DNA from: PHAA01 sp964457945
GTDB taxonomy: Bacteria > Bacillota > Syntrophomonadia > Syntrophomonadales > Syntrophomonadaceae
Reading direction: 5' to 3'
Length of the DNA: 64,000 bases
Assembly: GCA_964457945.1 (NCBI GenBank)
Contig: CAYWFX010000014.1
Coordinates: forward strand, 1-64,000
The position numbers and the translations under genes were made by a program. The notes below the pieces were generated by a model, which saw only the letters and a program-made list of their open reading frames with translations, did no database searches and was not told the DNA's origin. Shown here one piece after another: positions 52,734-61,657 of this stretch. How positions within the stretch are numbered: the stretch's first letter is position 1; the number at the start of each line of letters is the position of its first letter.

Positions 52734-55370
52734 ATGATTTCTAATCAGATCGGAGAATATCATCCAGATAATATTTTCCTTCAAGACCTGGAAGAAATGG
52801 TATGCCGTTTTACTCCCGATGGTACTATCACTTATGTAAACGCTCGTGAGGCACATTTATTGAACCATAAGCCCTCCGAACTGCTAGGGCAGAAAATATC
52901 GAAGTATATTATGGAGAAATCTGTATCGCTCCTTAATGATGTATTAAACACCTTAAGTTCCAAGTATCCCACCCAGGAATATGAACATCAGTACACCTCA
53001 CCCGGGGGAAAGCCTCAGTGGCAGCTCTGGAAAGTTAGGGGGCGTTTCAATTCGGATGGTCAGCTTGAGGAGGTTCAGGCAGTAGGCCGGGATATTAGTA
53101 TTAAAAAACAATACCAGGGACTGCTGGACAATTACCAGCAGGATCTAGAAAAAGAGTTAGCGGCGAGCACCCATCAGTTACAGAGAGAAATTATAGAACG
53201 CCAGGAGAATGATGAAGCCATTCGAGAGAGCGAGGCTAAGTTTCGCAAACTAACGGAAATGGCTCCAGGAATTATCTGCGTGATTCAGGGCAGTAAATTC
53301 CGCTACACAAACCCCGCTTTTCAGAATTTGTTGGGATACGACCAGGAAGATCTCTTGAACCTTAATTTCGGGGATACGATCCATCCGGAGCATCGGGATA
53401 TGGTGGTTGAACGAACCATAGCCCGACTGCGGGGTGAGTTGGTGCCCAATCGTTATGAGATTAAGCTGCTGACCAAGAATGGTTCTGAAATTTGGATTGA
53501 TCTGACTGTCGGTTTGATTGACTATGAAGGAAAACCGGCTATTATTGCTATGGCAAACGATATTACAGCTTCGCATCAGTTACAGAAAGCCTGGCAGAAG
53601 AGTGAGAATACTTTTCGCCAGTTGAGCGATACTGCCCCGGCCCTGATATTTATTATCCAAAAATATCGCTACCGCTATGTGAATAACTTTTTTAAATCCA
53701 GAATGGGTTACACGGAGGAAGAACTTTTGACTCTGTATTCCCTGGGTTTGGTACATCCTGATTTTAGAGAGTTGGTTATGGATGGGCTAGCGGAACTGGA
53801 AAATGGCAATAGTCAACTGTTTCGCACGGACATTAAGATTATTCCTAAGAGTGGTCAGGTTTGCTGGATAGATTTCTCTGCCAGCATCTTAGCGTGGGAG
53901 GGCAGGTTGGCTGTAATTGCTGTGGGTTATGATATAACTCATCACAAGGACATCCAGGCGGCCCTGACTCAGAGTGAGATGAATTTCCGCAGCTTAGCGG
54001 ATACTGCTCCGGCGCTTATTTATGTGCTGCGAGGCAGCCAACTGCTTTATACCAATAAGGCTTTTGAGGACATTACCGGCTACAGCCGGGAAGAGTGTCT
54101 GCAGATGGAAGCATGGGATTTCATTCATCCCCAATATCAGGAGTGGGTTCGTGAAACCTCCTTAGCCCGCCAGCGGGGCGAAGCGGTTCCCAGTCGCTAC
54201 CAAGCCCGCATGCAGCGGAAAGACGATCGTGAAACCTGGGCTGAGTTCTCGGTCAGCCATATTATTTTCAACGGTGAGCCAGCTATTTTAGGTGTTGCTA
54301 TAGATATCACCAAGCAGAAAAAAGCCCAGGATCAGATTAAGTATTTAAGTTATCATGATAAGCTAACCGGTCTTTACAACCGGGCTTACCTGGAGGAAAA
54401 AATAAAGGAATTGGATGATGATCAAAATCTCCCCTTAAGCCTTATTATTGGTGATGTTAACGGACTCAAATTGGTAAATGATGCATTTGGGCACCAGTAT
54501 GGAGACTTACTACTTCAAAACGTTGCCAATATCCTGACTTCCTGTTGTCGACAAAAAGACTTGATTGCCCGCTGGGGGGGAGACGAATTTGTAATCATTC
54601 TTCCTCGGAGTTATGAAGATAAAGCCCGGCAGGTTTGTCAGAAGATTTACGAATCCTGTGCCGAGCTAAATAAATTCCCTATTCAGGTAAGCATTGCCCT
54701 AGGCGTAGCTTGCAAAGCAGGCCCGGGAAAAAGCATGGAAACAATCTATAAAGAAGCTGAAGACCTCATGTATCGAAATAAACTACTGGAAAACCGCAGC
54801 AACCGCAGCGCCTTCTTAAGTTCACTGGAACAAACCCTTTGGGTTAGAAGCCATGAAACCCAGGAGCATACCCTGCGCTTGCGCCGATTGGTAGTAATTA
54901 TCGGTGGGGCCCTGCCATTGCCGCTAGATGAATTGAATAACTTAGACCTCCTGGCGGCTTTGCACGATATTGGTAAAATTGCGATTCCCAATAGCATTCT
55001 GGACAAGCCGGAGCGATTGTCCACAGATGAATGGGATCTCATGAAGAGACACCCGGAAATAGGTTATCGTATTGCTCTTTCCAGTCCGGAATTATCACCA
55101 ATTGCTGATGCCATTTTGGCCCATCACGAGCGCTGGGATGGCAGCGGGTATCCCTTGGGGATGAAAGATAATGACATCCCCCTCATTTCACGCATACTGT
55201 CCTTAGCTGATGCTTATGATGTCATGATCAGCGGTCGACCTTATCAAAAGGAAATCGGAAGCAAAGAAGCCTTACAGGAAATTTTGCAGTGCGCTGGTTC
55301 GCAGTTTGATCCTCATCTGGCTAAATTATTCGTGAATGTGGTTAGCTCCATGCAGTCCAACCTGGCCTAA
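52734..55370 (+). CDS. Four-PAS sensor with GGDEF and HD-GYP domains
   Basis: 878 residues, no membrane helix. PAS 1-4 lie at about 15-125, 165-285, 295-410 and 415-535 (PAS 2-4 share TAPALI-type strands, so they arose by repetition). The GGDEF domain has intact RWGGDEF (~615) and an RxxD inhibition site (RQKD) just before. The HD-GYP end has HDIGKIAIP (~743) and HHERWDGSGYPLG. Both c-di-GMP synthesis and breakdown sites look whole. ATG 52734 has GGGGAG before it. Confidence 0.95.
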   Translation: MISNQIGEYHPDNIFLQDLEEMVCRFTPDGTITYVNAREAHLLNHKPSELLGQKISKYIMEKSVSLLNDVLNTLSSKYPTQEYEHQYTSPGGKPQWQLWKVRGRFNSDGQLEEVQAVGRDISIKKQYQGLLDNYQQDLEKELAASTHQLQREIIERQENDEAIRESEAKFRKLTEMAPGIICVIQGSKFRYTNPAFQNLLGYDQEDLLNLNFGDTIHPEHRDMVVERTIARLRGELVPNRYEIKLLTKNGSEIWIDLTVGLIDYEGKPAIIAMANDITASHQLQKAWQKSENTFRQLSDTAPALIFIIQKYRYRYVNNFFKSRMGYTEEELLTLYSLGLVHPDFRELVMDGLAELENGNSQLFRTDIKIIPKSGQVCWIDFSASILAWEGRLAVIAVGYDITHHKDIQAALTQSEMNFRSLADTAPALIYVLRGSQLLYTNKAFEDITGYSREECLQMEAWDFIHPQYQEWVRETSLARQRGEAVPSRYQARMQRKDDRETWAEFSVSHIIFNGEPAILGVAIDITKQKKAQDQIKYLSYHDKLTGLYNRAYLEEKIKELDDDQNLPLSLIIGDVNGLKLVNDAFGHQYGDLLLQNVANILTSCCRQKDLIARWGGDEFVIILPRSYEDKARQVCQKIYESCAELNKFPIQVSIALGVACKAGPGKSMETIYKEAEDLMYRNKLLENRSNRSAFLSSLEQTLWVRSHETQEHTLRLRRLVVIIGGALPLPLDELNNLDLLAALHDIGKIAIPNSILDKPERLSTDEWDLMKRHPEIGYRIALSSPELSPIADAILAHHERWDGSGYPLGMKDNDIPLISRILSLADAYDVMISGRPYQKEIGSKEALQEILQCAGSQFDPHLAKLFVNVVSSMQSNLA

Positions 55371-55399
55371 GATGGCCGAACACGATAGGGAGTGGTAAC

Positions 55400-56053
55400 A
55401 TAAAAATCACCGATCTAACTCATTACATTTCTCCGGACATGCCTGTCTTTCCAGGAACTAAACCCCCCGTGTTTGAGAAGGCATATACTTTAGAAGAAAA
55501 TGAATTTGTTGAAGCGAGAATCACGATGTATTCACACACCGGGACGCATATTGATGCGCCTGCACATATGTTTAAAGACGGACGTACATTGGATGAATTC
55601 CCCATAGAACACTTTGTTGGTAAGGCAGCCGTGATGGACTTTTCCAGTCGAGAGATAAGGCAGATCGAAGTGAGTGATCTTCAGCCATTTCAGCTGTTGC
55701 TTACAGATAAAGTGGAGTTCGTTATTCTCAGAACGGGTTGGAGCCAGTATTGGGGTACCCCCCAGTATTTTGATGGATTTCCGTATCTGACTTATGAAGC
55801 AGCGACCTGGCTAAGCCAATTTAATTTGAAAGGAATCGGAATTGATGCAATTTCAATTGACGCTATGGATTCAACGGCATTCTCAGTGCACAAGATATTC
55901 ATGCAACGAAATTTTCTGATCGTCGAAAACCTGGCTAATCTAGATTCCCTGGATTCCAAGCAATTTCTATTTTCAGTCCTGCCCTTAAAGACAAAATACG
56001 CTGATGGTGCACCGGCCAGAGCCATTGCAATGAACTGCTCATTAGCCATGTAA
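55400..56053 (+). CDS. Cyclase-family metal-dependent hydrolase (kynurenine formamidase-like)
   Basis: 217 residues from the proposed start. HTGTHIDAPAHM carries the metal-binding His/Asp of the cyclase superfamily; typical members hydrolyse formylkynurenine or other amides. The conserved N-terminus KITDLTHYISPDMPVFPGT begins right after ATA at 55400-55402, with GGGAGTGG seven bases before it. The first in-frame ATG (55439) would cut this conserved part off. ATA initiation, or an ATG-to-ATA change or error, is the best explanation. Confidence 0.85.
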   Translation: MKITDLTHYISPDMPVFPGTKPPVFEKAYTLEENEFVEARITMYSHTGTHIDAPAHMFKDGRTLDEFPIEHFVGKAAVMDFSSREIRQIEVSDLQPFQLLLTDKVEFVILRTGWSQYWGTPQYFDGFPYLTYEAATWLSQFNLKGIGIDAISIDAMDSTAFSVHKIFMQRNFLIVENLANLDSLDSKQFLFSVLPLKTKYADGAPARAIAMNCSLAM

Positions 56054-56091
56054 CTCAAGGTTAATTCAATTCAAGAACCGTCCCTTGATTT

Positions 56092-57168
56092 CTAACTCAT
56101 TAAATGATGATAGTGTTCTAAAATCTGTTCATTCATGCGTATACTGGTGAATTTCTCCTTGAATATCTCATAACCCTTATGCCCCATATCGGTCAGAACA
56201 GCCTTGTTTAACTGTCCGAGCAAATCCAGCAGTTGCTGCTCTTCTTCCAGGTCAAATAGATATCCATTAACCCCATGGCAAACTATCTCCGGCAGTGCCC
56301 CCCGTTTACTGGCAATCACCGCTTTCCTATTTCTCATAGCTTCAATGGCCACAAGGCCAAATCCTTCCCAGCGCGAGGGTATAATAACGGCATCAAATAA
56401 CCGGTAGTAAGCATCTATATCTTGAGCATTCACCCAGCCAAGGTTTACCACCCCTTCAGGTATGCTAGGGCTCAGGTTCCCGATAACAGTCTCACCCAGC
56501 AAATACAGCTTAATATTCTTGCACTGCTTTTTGGCGAAAATCCGCAAGATGATATCCAATCCTTTTTGCCTGTCGAACCGGCCTACAAAAAGCAGGTTAA
56601 TACAGTCATTGTCCAGGGACAGTATCGGTTCTGACTCAGCCGCCTCTTCTCGCACCCCGTTGTAGATAATCCTCATTTTTTCGGATGGCAGCTTAAAGGC
56701 GCAGGCACTTTCATATTCATAGTGTGATACATTAATTATCAGGTCGGTCTTCCAGGCCAGAATTCTTTCAATCAGTGCCAAGAACCTTTTCTTAAGAGGA
56801 GAGATATCCATATTAAATGACCATCCGTGGGCGCAATATACAATGCGTGGTTTCTTCCGGCTGAAAAAGCAGGCTGTCCGGGTTAAAAATCCCGCAAATG
56901 AGCTGTGTATGTGAACGATATCAGGACGTAGCTGCCTTACATGTTTTCTAATCTGGATAATAGCCGGCAGCACTTTAGTTGTTTCCCGGTCAAAAGCATA
57001 GTAAAAAATATTCTCGGGGTTCAGATCAAATTGTCTGCCTCGGCTCCGGGAACCCAGCAACAGGTAAAGATGGGTAATTTCCGCTATATCCGATTGGTAG
57101 GCCAACACTTCGTTGATGTAGGTTGCTATTCCTCCCCGGGCATATTCCCCGATATGTAATACTTTCAA
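56092..57168 (-). CDS. Glycosyltransferase family 4
   Basis: 358 residues: a GT-B fold with GGIATYINEVL at the N-terminus, DIVHIHSSFAGFL, and the donor-binding half with NLLFVGRFDRQKGLDI and IIPSRWEGFGLVAIEAM (the E-x7-E region). It transfers a sugar in exopolysaccharide assembly; the specificity is unknown. TTG start at 57168, with AGGAG eight bases before it. Last gene of the minus-strand polysaccharide run starting at 61430. Confidence 0.93.
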   Translation of the reverse strand: MKVLHIGEYARGGIATYINEVLAYQSDIAEITHLYLLLGSRSRGRQFDLNPENIFYYAFDRETTKVLPAIIQIRKHVRQLRPDIVHIHSSFAGFLTRTACFFSRKKPRIVYCAHGWSFNMDISPLKKRFLALIERILAWKTDLIINVSHYEYESACAFKLPSEKMRIIYNGVREEAAESEPILSLDNDCINLLFVGRFDRQKGLDIILRIFAKKQCKNIKLYLLGETVIGNLSPSIPEGVVNLGWVNAQDIDAYYRLFDAVIIPSRWEGFGLVAIEAMRNRKAVIASKRGALPEIVCHGVNGYLFDLEEEQQLLDLLGQLNKAVLTDMGHKGYEIFKEKFTSIRMNEQILEHYHHLMS

Positions 57169-57189
57169 AACATTTACTCCTATTTTTCC

Positions 57190-58323
57190 CTACTGTCGTT
57201 CCAGCATTATTTCCTTATATACTTCCAGGGTCTGCCGAGCCGTCTTTTTCCAAGCAAAATGCTCCGCTTGTTGCAACCCCTTACGACTTAATTCCTTGCG
57301 GAAAATTCTATTTGAAATAACCTGGCGAATACTATTAACCATATCATCCACATTATAGGGATCGAAATAGATCCCCGCGTCGCCAACTACCTCTGGTAAC
57401 GATGAGGTGTAAGAAACTACTACCGGTGTGCCGCAGGCCATGGCTTCCAACGGGGGCAACCCAAAACCTTCATAAAGCGAAGGTACAACTAATGCCTCGG
57501 CACCACAGTACAATGGCAGCAGTTGAGTCTGTGTAATCCTAGGGTATTCGATAATTCCTTTAATGCCCAATTTATTCCTCCAGAAAGCTAGTTCATCCTC
57601 CTGATCAGATCCTTGACCAACTGCCACCATCAACAAATCCGGAAAATCATCCAGCAGCCGCGCATAGGCCTGAACCATTCGCCCTAGATTTTTGTGTCTT
57701 TTACGAGTACCCACATATAAAATATACCTGCCCAGCTTTTGCTGTTCTTTAAATTGTGCTGCGGTCTCTTCAGGAAGGGGGTGAAAATAATCTGACTTTC
57801 CCTGGTATATAATACGGATTTTGGGCTCGATATCCTCGTCTGGAAACATAGCTTGTAGATCACGGGCAGTGGATGCTGATATTACAATAATTCGTGCCGC
57901 TTTGTTAACGGCGTTTTTTAATACCTGCCGGGCTAGCTTTACCCGCCAGCCAGCGTAAAATTGAGGAAGGAGAAAGTGAATAAGATCATGAACCGTAACC
58001 ACACTGGAAGGCGGCAAGAACCAGGGGGCATTAAAATGGGGAAAATGCAAAATGTCACAGTCTGGTCCATATTTACCAGCTAATAAAGAACCATAAATCT
58101 GTTCGCCAGGGCCGTATATGGGTCGCTTGAATTTAACTGCCTCCACCCGATTTATTCCTGCCAGATCGTTATGATCGACTGTAAATTGCTCAATCTCTTC
58201 AGGGTCTCCGGCCAGCAGGAAGCTATGCTCTGGTACAGCACCCAGACTTTCCTGTAGCAGGTTCTGTATATATATTCCGATTCCTGAAACATGTAACATT
58301 CTAGCATCCAAGAATATTCTCAT
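57190..58323 (-). CDS. Glycosyltransferase family 4 (mannosyltransferase-like)
   Basis: 377 residues: SGIGIYIQNLLQE, SVVTVHDLIHFLLPQFY, ILYVGTRKRHKNLGRM and VPSLYEGFGLPPLEAMACGTPVV, the GT4 hallmarks of a GT-B enzyme. It sits between the sugar transferase (58340) and the second GT4 with only ~20-base spacers, so one operon. ATG 58323. Confidence 0.94.
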   Translation of the reverse strand: MRIFLDARMLHVSGIGIYIQNLLQESLGAVPEHSFLLAGDPEEIEQFTVDHNDLAGINRVEAVKFKRPIYGPGEQIYGSLLAGKYGPDCDILHFPHFNAPWFLPPSSVVTVHDLIHFLLPQFYAGWRVKLARQVLKNAVNKAARIIVISASTARDLQAMFPDEDIEPKIRIIYQGKSDYFHPLPEETAAQFKEQQKLGRYILYVGTRKRHKNLGRMVQAYARLLDDFPDLLMVAVGQGSDQEDELAFWRNKLGIKGIIEYPRITQTQLLPLYCGAEALVVPSLYEGFGLPPLEAMACGTPVVVSYTSSLPEVVGDAGIYFDPYNVDDMVNSIRQVISNRIFRKELSRKGLQQAEHFAWKKTARQTLEVYKEIMLERQ

Positions 58324-58339
58324 AAGCCTACTCTCTTTC

Positions 58340-59071
58340 TCAATAGGCCCCTTTTCGGGTCAAGACTGCAGGTATGGTTCGGCCTAGAAGAATGATATCC
58401 ATCCGGATAGAGCGCCGGAGTACATACCAGGATTCCAGCTCCAGACGATCGAGAAAACTGATTTCATTGCGTCCATTAACCTGCCATAAGCCAGTCATGC
58501 CAGGAAGCACCGCCAGAATGATTGCCGCTCGTTCACCCATGACTGCTCGCTCTTCAAGCAGATAGGGACGAGGCCCCACCAGGCTCATATCTCCCTTTAA
58601 CACATTCAGCAATTGGGGTAATTCATCCAGACTCCAGCTGCGCAAGTATTTGCCTGCTGGGGTCACTCGAGGATCATTTTTCCTCAACTTGGAAAATATA
58701 GCCCAGGATTCCTGGCTGGCAGGGTAATCATGCAAATGTTTTTTCATAATAACCTGGCTATGTTCAAACATGGTTCGAAACTTATAGCAGCTAAACTCTT
58801 TTCCATAGCATCCCAGTCGCTTTTGAGAAAAAAAGGCTGGACCGCGAGAATCAAATTTCACCACCACCATCAATATCAAGAACAATGGGCTCAAGATTAG
58901 CAGTAATACACTAGCCAGCAGAAGATCAAGCAGCCGTTTACCAGGCATAGCAGCCGGACAAAAATTGATGCCCTGTTCTCCCTGGTCGGATAGGGAAGAC
59001 TGCAGGGCTAAAGGATCTTCGCAATAATCCATCATGGTCATGTGAGCCAATTCCGTCATTTTACGCACCAC
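58340..59071 (-). CDS. Polyprenyl-phosphate sugar phosphotransferase
   Basis: 243 residues with a single membrane hairpin (LLDLLLASVLLLILSPLFLI) and the bacterial sugar transferase domain: FFSQKRLGCYGKEFSCYKFRTM, RSWSLDELPQLLNVLKGDMS, VGPRPYLLEERA, GMTGLWQVNGRN. It loads the first sugar-phosphate on undecaprenyl phosphate. A short form of the WcaJ/EpsL type without the large N-terminal membrane part. GTG start with AAGG. First committed step of this operon. Confidence 0.95.
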   Translation of the reverse strand: MVRKMTELAHMTMMDYCEDPLALQSSLSDQGEQGINFCPAAMPGKRLLDLLLASVLLLILSPLFLILMVVVKFDSRGPAFFSQKRLGCYGKEFSCYKFRTMFEHSQVIMKKHLHDYPASQESWAIFSKLRKNDPRVTPAGKYLRSWSLDELPQLLNVLKGDMSLVGPRPYLLEERAVMGERAAIILAVLPGMTGLWQVNGRNEISFLDRLELESWYVLRRSIRMDIILLGRTIPAVLTRKGAY

Positions 59072-59090
59072 TTCTACCTTCTCCTCTGGA

Positions 59091-61430
59091 TTAATGCCTT
59101 TGCTGTTGGTTCAAAAATAACAGCAGTGCATTTAAATCAATATCCTGTGAAGCACCTGACCTGCCGGTCTTGCCCTGCATGTTTTTCAAATAATCCACAC
59201 CCGCCAGCCATAAGCTAGCTGTCTCACGGCAGCTTTTGTCACCTTGAAGAGCCTGGGTAAGATAACTTCCGGCCTGATCAATGTCTCCCAGCAGCAGAGA
59301 GGCCTGGCCCGCGGCCAGGTTCACTATCGGTATGGATTGGGCCAGCGCGGGCGGCATCTTTTCCCTGGCTCTGACAACCATCTCGAAATATGTATTGGCT
59401 TCTGACCTCTGCCCCCGATCCATACATGACAAGGCAGCGGGCATGGCAGTTTTGGACAGCAGCTCATAGGGTTCTGCTAAAAAGGGATTAACCCGAATTG
59501 CGGCTTGCATCTCTCTGATCTGCAGGTCTGGCCTAGACAGCATTCCATAGATAGAAAAAAGGGCCGTATGCAGAGATGGGTTATAAGGTTCCAGTCCAGA
59601 AGCTTTCTGGGCATGATCAAGAGCACGATTGTATGCAGATGCATTCTTCCCTTGACTGGCCTCAATGGCTGCGGCCTGGGCCATATTAACCTGATAGGCT
59701 CCTTTATAGGGATCAAGGCGATTGGCCTTCTGGAAAAGGCTTTGCGCCTCCTCTAGTCTATGCGCTTCCAGTTCCTTGGCCCCTCGATCAGCCTGCCCGG
59801 CAGCTGTGTGAAAAGCAAGCGCGGTTAGGCCTGCGCTAAGAGCCAGCAGAATGGCTAGTAGGAAAGGCATTAGAAGCAAGTAACTCTTATCCGGCTGTTT
59901 TCCCCGTTTATCCTTTCTCCGTGGTTGCTCAGGCAACAAGCCATTGTTTAAAGCTGTCGTCCGGCCCCTTAACAAACCGATGAGAGCAAAAAAGAGAAAC
60001 CCTACCGCTGCCATGGAAAGCTCAAAATCAAAGCTGCTGTGGACTGCCATCAAAGCAACGGCTGCAGCCACAGCCCAAATTTCAATGCTGTCAGGATACT
60101 CTCGGCTCAAAACCCGAGATCTTATTAGCATACGCAGGAAGAAAAATGCCAGCGCTGCTGCTGCCATAAATCCCAGAGTTCCTGCTTCCAACCAGATCTG
60201 AAGATAAAAGTTGTGAACCTCGTTGACCCAATAAAGACTTGAAGCATAACTATGATAAAGGGCCTGCCAACCACCTCCGCCTACCCCTATTACAGGGTGG
60301 CCTGCAATAATTTTCAAGGCATCTTTATTAGTCGTCAGGCGCTCCTTAAAACTGGTATCCTGCACTGATGTCTTCTGAGCTCTGGCTATAGCCGTATCAG
60401 GCACAATATACCGCATGACCCCGGTCAAGGAGGTAGGGTTGGCTATAAAGAAGATGGCTAATATTAGCAGAGCAATACCAGCCACCGTCAGCAGTGATTT
60501 CGACTTTTTAAATTTTCCTTCTAAATTACCCGGATAAAATCGTGGAGAAAGCTTAATTATATTGGCAGACATAGCCAGTAACAATCCAATTAACAGGAAG
60601 GCCAGGGCAGCAAGCTCCTGGGAATGATTCAGGTTGTTGAAGAATAAGCGCCCGGCCCACAGACCTGCCCCAATAAACATCAATAACTGGTATCCTGCTC
60701 GGCGCCGATAAGCAGCTGGGATTAGAAAAATGAACGCGCCCATCGCCAGTGGATAAAGGAGCCAGGTACCCCGCGACAGGCTGCCCAAGATGACCACCAC
60801 CAGCAGATAATTACCACCTGTGTATGCCAACCGGGATAGAGATCTTTCAGTTCTTAAACTGAGCGCTAAACCCACTATGTTCATTGCCGCCAGATAAATG
60901 GCCAGGGCATTATGATACTGCAGGGTGGAACGGATATGCCCCTGTTCATAAGCCCCTTCGAAATGCACCCACCCCATAGCCGCACCCAGACCGATAATAG
61001 CCATGCCCACGGCAGCCAGGTAAGCTGCCAGCAGCAATCTCTTGAAATCTCGTTCATTCTTTCCGGCTCGAACTGCCATCCAATAAACCATGACAAAAGT
61101 GCTAATTTTAAGTAGTTCTACAATAGCGTCGTGCCTGTGCACGGCGTTAATGATTGACAGCAAATAAGCCAATAACAAAGCCAGCATGGCAATATCGAGA
61201 GGTTCGCGCCAGAAGTCATTATCCCTGGCTAAGAACTGATCAATAATGCATAGAAGAAAGGCTATAGACGCCAATACCACTGCCGGCAGCAAATCTTGCT
61301 CGAAAAATAGTCCTCTCCAAAAAGGGGATAGAAATATAAGCATATACAAACCCAGCAGGAAGAAAGACCGCAGAAGGCTTGAAGATTTATCAATATGCAT
61401 ATTTAAACGATAATCCATTTTCCGCTTCAT
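59091..61430 (-). CDS. O-antigen ligase/polymerase-like membrane protein with TPR tail
   Basis: 779 residues. About 12-14 membrane helices in the first ~520, with the Wzy_C-like outer loop VGVGGGGWQALYHSYASSLY and a final VHNFYLQIWLEAGT, which is the ligase/polymerase mark. From ~560 on it carries TPR-like repeats (AKELEAHRLEEAQSLFQKANRLDP), facing outward after the last helix. Probably polymerises or ligates the exopolysaccharide. Starts ATG 61430, with a weak ribosome site, and heads the operon. Confidence 0.92.
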   Translation of the reverse strand: MKRKMDYRLNMHIDKSSSLLRSFFLLGLYMLIFLSPFWRGLFFEQDLLPAVVLASIAFLLCIIDQFLARDNDFWREPLDIAMLALLLAYLLSIINAVHRHDAIVELLKISTFVMVYWMAVRAGKNERDFKRLLLAAYLAAVGMAIIGLGAAMGWVHFEGAYEQGHIRSTLQYHNALAIYLAAMNIVGLALSLRTERSLSRLAYTGGNYLLVVVILGSLSRGTWLLYPLAMGAFIFLIPAAYRRRAGYQLLMFIGAGLWAGRLFFNNLNHSQELAALAFLLIGLLLAMSANIIKLSPRFYPGNLEGKFKKSKSLLTVAGIALLILAIFFIANPTSLTGVMRYIVPDTAIARAQKTSVQDTSFKERLTTNKDALKIIAGHPVIGVGGGGWQALYHSYASSLYWVNEVHNFYLQIWLEAGTLGFMAAAALAFFFLRMLIRSRVLSREYPDSIEIWAVAAAVALMAVHSSFDFELSMAAVGFLFFALIGLLRGRTTALNNGLLPEQPRRKDKRGKQPDKSYLLLMPFLLAILLALSAGLTALAFHTAAGQADRGAKELEAHRLEEAQSLFQKANRLDPYKGAYQVNMAQAAAIEASQGKNASAYNRALDHAQKASGLEPYNPSLHTALFSIYGMLSRPDLQIREMQAAIRVNPFLAEPYELLSKTAMPAALSCMDRGQRSEANTYFEMVVRAREKMPPALAQSIPIVNLAAGQASLLLGDIDQAGSYLTQALQGDKSCRETASLWLAGVDYLKNMQGKTGRSGASQDIDLNALLLFLNQQQRH

Positions 61431-61565
61431 TCTTTAAGCCCTGCTTTCAGATGAATTGTTAATGAGATATATTAAGATATTATATTAGAATTTCTCCATA
61501 TTTCCCGAAAACCCTTGTTAAGTAAGATGAGTTTACAAAAAATGATTAATTATCCCCGTAAATAG

Positions 61566-61596
61566 CAGGAGCTCCGGTTGAACACCGGAGCTCCTG
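61566..61596 (-). terminator. Strong 13-bp inverted repeat between surface-protein and polysaccharide genes
   Basis: CAGGAGCTCCGGT pairs perfectly with ACCGGAGCTCCTG. There is no clear T-run, but the place (after the surface gene, before the ligase gene, both on the minus strand) suits a terminator or processing site. Confidence 0.5.
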
Positions 61597-61657
61597 ACCT
61601 AAATATTCTTCGAAAATAAGTTGATAAGTGGGGTGCCTGGCACCACTAACCTAAGTC

